Below are positions 6,175 through 7,793 of a stretch of DNA of 7,793 nt, piece by piece. Both the position numbers and the translations under genes were made by a program. Where the stretch lies: positions 1 through 7,793 of the forward strand of contig JADZBY010000789.1 in NCBI GenBank assembly GCA_020851855.1, read 5' to 3'. How positions within the stretch are numbered: position 1 is the stretch's first letter; every line of letters begins with the position of its first letter. Origin of the DNA: Anaerolineae bacterium (lineage in GTDB: Bacteria; Chloroflexota; Anaerolineae; Aggregatilineales; UBA2796). The notes below the pieces were generated by a model. It saw only the letters and a list, made by a program, of their open reading frames with translations. It had not been told where the DNA came from and did not search any database.

Positions 6175-6437
6175 TAAAAAGGAGACTGTCTTACTTTTGT
6201 GTCATACCCGTCACCTTTGAACTTTCCAGGTTCACATCCGCGCAGACCATCCAGGCCGCATACGGCTGTTACACCCTGGGAAATAGCCGTTTCCCCGGTC
6301 TGTCCGGCTGCCGCCGCAGATCGATGTTCTCAAAAGCATGTGCCCACGCTTGGCCGGGTAGCCGCGCTGACGTCGGCGCTTCCCGGCGCGTTTGCGTGCA
6401 TTTAAGGGCTTCTTTTGCTGTCAAAGGAATAGAGAGC
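6164..6437 (+). other. Long 5' leader of the oxidoreductase mRNA (about 270 nt)
   Basis: Between the expected transcription start and the GTG start there is no recognisable gene. AAAAAGGAGA at 6176-6185 looks like a ribosome binding site but has no well-placed start codon with a convincing frame. A GTG at 6199 opens only 68 codons of no known family. The segment 6353-6387 can fold into a stem (GCCGGG with CCCGGC, plus inner pairs around TGACGTC). No known riboswitch class was recognised. It may be a regulatory leader or simply an untranslated region. Confidence 0.4.
6423..6428 (+). promoter_or_regulatory. Ribosome binding site deciding the oxidoreductase start
   Basis: AAAGGA stands 9 nt ahead of the GTG at 6438. 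The open frame continues upstream to 6129, but that would place the start codon inside the promoter, so the GTG is chosen. Confidence 0.65.
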
Positions 6438-7595
6438 GTGTCCGAAGAAAACAGGGAAACGCCGACGCCTCACGAACAACCCACCGTCGAAGAGGAAGCC
6501 TATGCGGGCGTCCGGGACAAGGCGCAGACCACTCTTGCCGCGCCTGACCTGCCCTATCGCCCGCGCGACCCGAAACATTACCGCCCCGGCATCGCGCTGA
6601 TCGGCTCCGGCGGCATCACCGCCGCGCACCTGACCGCCTATCAGGCCGCCGGCTACAACGTGATCGCCGTGTGCGATGTGGACGAAAAGCGCGCTGTTGA
6701 GCGGCGCGATGCGTTCTACCCGAATGCGAGCGTGTGCACGGACTATCGCGACGTGCTGCGCCGCGACGACGTGGAAGTCGTGGACATCGCGACCCATCCC
6801 GCCGCCCGCGTCGCGCTGATCGAGGCCGCGCTTCAGGCCCGCAAGCATGTGTTGAGCCAGAAGCCGTTCGTGCTCGACCTGGACACCGGCGAGCGCCTGT
6901 GCGAGCTGGCCGAAAAGCAAGGCGTGAAGCTCGCCGTGAACCAGAATGGCCGCTGGGCGCCCCATGTGGCCTACATGCGGCTGGCGGTGGCCGCTGGGCT
7001 GCTGGGCGATGTGACCAGCGCCGATCTCGCCGTCAGTTTCGACCATTCCTGGGTGGTCGGCACGCCCTTCGATGACATTTACGACCTGATCCTGTACGAC
7101 TTCGCCATCCACTGGTTCGACATGCTGACCTGCTACCTGCCCGACCAGAGCGCCAGCCGGGTGGCGGCGTCGGCGGCGATGGCGAAGGGGCAGTTGCCCA
7201 AACCGCCGTTGCTGGCGCATGTGCTGGTCGATTACCCGGCGGCGCAGGCCACGCTGAGCTTCAACGCCGCCACGAGGTACGGCCAGCATGACCGCACCTA
7301 CCTCGTCGGCTCGCGGGCGACGGCGCACAGCTTTGGCCCCGGCTTGCAGGATCAAACGTTGCACATCACGACGGCGGACGGCGTCATGTCGCCCACCCTC
7401 GTCGGCCACTGGTTCAACGACGGCTTTCACGGCACGATGGGCGAATTGTTGTGCGCCATCGAAGAGGACCGCACGCCGTCGAACAACGCCCTGGAAAACC
7501 TGCGCAGCCTGGCGCTGGCCTTCGCCGCCATCGGCAGCGCACACGACGGCCAACCCAAACGCCCCGGCGACGTGCGCCGTCTGCCCGGCGTGTGA
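6438..7595 (+). CDS. Gfo/Idh/MocA-family NAD(P)-dependent oxidoreductase
   Basis: A 385-residue sugar or cyclitol dehydrogenase-type protein. After a polar N-terminal stretch of about 50 residues, a Rossmann fold begins at GIALIGSGGI (51-60), binding NAD(P). The catalytic lysine motif appears as SQKPF (140-144, K142); the usual form is EKP. NQNGRW (168-173) and DFAIHWFD (221-228, with D221 and H225) line the active site. Family members oxidise or reduce sugars, or use a transient NAD+ cycle in glycoside cleavage or anhydro-sugar opening. The gene is transcribed away from the transporter operon, from its own promoter, and probably belongs to the same pathway. The start is a GTG with AAAGGA upstream; the first 35 residues are acidic and look unstructured. 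Family is sure, substrate unknown. Confidence 0.93.
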   Translation: MSEENRETPTPHEQPTVEEEAYAGVRDKAQTTLAAPDLPYRPRDPKHYRPGIALIGSGGITAAHLTAYQAAGYNVIAVCDVDEKRAVERRDAFYPNASVCTDYRDVLRRDDVEVVDIATHPAARVALIEAALQARKHVLSQKPFVLDLDTGERLCELAEKQGVKLAVNQNGRWAPHVAYMRLAVAAGLLGDVTSADLAVSFDHSWVVGTPFDDIYDLILYDFAIHWFDMLTCYLPDQSASRVAASAAMAKGQLPKPPLLAHVLVDYPAAQATLSFNAATRYGQHDRTYLVGSRATAHSFGPGLQDQTLHITTADGVMSPTLVGHWFNDGFHGTMGELLCAIEEDRTPSNNALENLRSLALAFAAIGSAHDGQPKRPGDVRRLPGV

Positions 7596-7605
7596 ATAGT
7601 ACACA

Positions 7606-7668
7606 TCTCTCCCACCCCAACCCCTTCCCCTCTGCATGGGGGGAAGGCTTAGGGGGTGTTCTTTCTTA
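7606..7668 (-). repeat. Family-2 palindromic repeat, short copy in reverse orientation
   Basis: Read on the minus strand, it starts AAGAAAGAACACCCCCTAAG and ends GGTTGGGGTGGG, the same boundaries as 1572-1677. A stem CCTTCCCC/GGGGAAGG (7623-7647) lies inside. It begins 11 bp after the oxidoreductase stop, and T-rich sequence (GTTCTTTCTTA) follows the stem at some distance. It could therefore help end that transcript, though it is not a standard terminator. Confidence 0.7.
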
Positions 7669-7684
7669 GAGTGTGTCTGCAAAT

Positions 7685-7789
7685 CCTCACCCCCGGCCCC
7701 TCTCCCTCATGGAGAGGGGTGCGGAAACCCAGGATTCCCGCTTTTTCTCCCCTCTCGCCCTGAGGGAGAGAGGGGCCGGGGGAGTGAGG
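7685..7789. repeat. Family-1-related short palindromic repeat (105 bp)
   Basis: The left end CCTCACCCCCGGCCCC is identical to copy A. The right end GGCCGGGGGAGTGAGG is its imperfect inverse. CCCCTCTCC/GGAGAGGGG (7697-7719) forms an inner stem. The central part with the GAACGC palindrome is missing, so this is a different or internally deleted member of the same family. Confidence 0.75.
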
Positions 7790-7793
7790 GTCA

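Noticed and set aside
6199..6405. Small frame starting with GTG in the leader
   Set aside because: Spacing to the AAGGAG sequence is too long, the peptide has no recognised features, and no second line of support exists.
6129..6437. N-terminal extension of the oxidoreductase in the same frame
   Set aside because: The first codon would be the -35 box of the promoter, and the Rossmann fold already has 50 residues before it from the GTG at 6438.
7623..7665. Intrinsic terminator after the oxidoreductase
   Set aside because: The stem is there, but the T-rich stretch begins about 10 nt after it and is interrupted, so I annotate only the repeat.
6402..7682. Long minus-strand open frame of 426 codons
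   Set aside because: It is antisense to the well-supported oxidoreductase, is rich in His, Arg and Gln as such shadow frames are, and begins in a repeat.

Overview
The window is GC-rich bacterial chromosomal DNA. One minus-strand operon for uptake and breakdown of a carbohydrate or sugar acid covers about three quarters of it. A single plus-strand oxidoreductase gene is transcribed divergently. The organism is probably a member of the Chloroflexota, perhaps an Anaerolineae-type lineage. This is an inference from the high GC content, the style of the proteins, and many intergenic palindromic repeats of the type CCTCACCCCCGGCCCC...GGGGAGAGG. No marker gene is present to prove it.

Minus strand, in transcription order (right to left). 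A consensus promoter (-35 at 5867-5872, -10 at 5843-5848) is followed by a perfect 17-bp palindrome (5809-5825) that is probably the operator. Then come an IclR-family regulator (5790-4990), a cytoplasmic BNR/sialidase-like beta-propeller protein (5000-4047) and a dihydrodipicolinate synthase/N-acetylneuraminate lyase-family aldolase (4050-3139). These three genes overlap by 11 and 4 nt. After 82 nt follow an extracellular sugar-binding protein (3056-1767), a 464-bp gap, an inner-membrane permease (1302-379), and a second permease (379-1, cut by the window edge). No ATPase gene is seen. It may lie beyond the edge, or a shared ATPase of the MsmK/UgpC type may be used.

Plus strand. A strong promoter (6129-6157) and a leader of about 270 nt precede a Gfo/Idh/MocA-family NAD(P)-dependent oxidoreductase (6438-7595).

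Together the genes suggest a pathway. A glycan-derived oligosaccharide or sugar acid would be imported by the ABC transporter. It would be processed inside the cell by the propeller protein, with redox chemistry by the Gfo/Idh/MocA enzyme, and cleaved by the Schiff-base aldolase to pyruvate plus an aldehyde. IclR would sense an intermediate. Sialic acid or its 2,7-anhydro form is one possible substrate, and uronic or aldonic acid sugars are another. The sequence does not decide between them.

Non-coding regions. Two families of palindromic, MITE/REP-like repeats occupy the gaps. Family 1 has two copies of about 180 bp (1356-1535 and 5911-6088) and a short relative (7685-7789). Family 2 has copies in opposite orientations (1572-1677 and 7606-7668). 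A perfect 12-bp-arm hairpin (1720-1746) lies just after the binding-protein gene. No tRNA, rRNA, CRISPR array or transposase gene was found.
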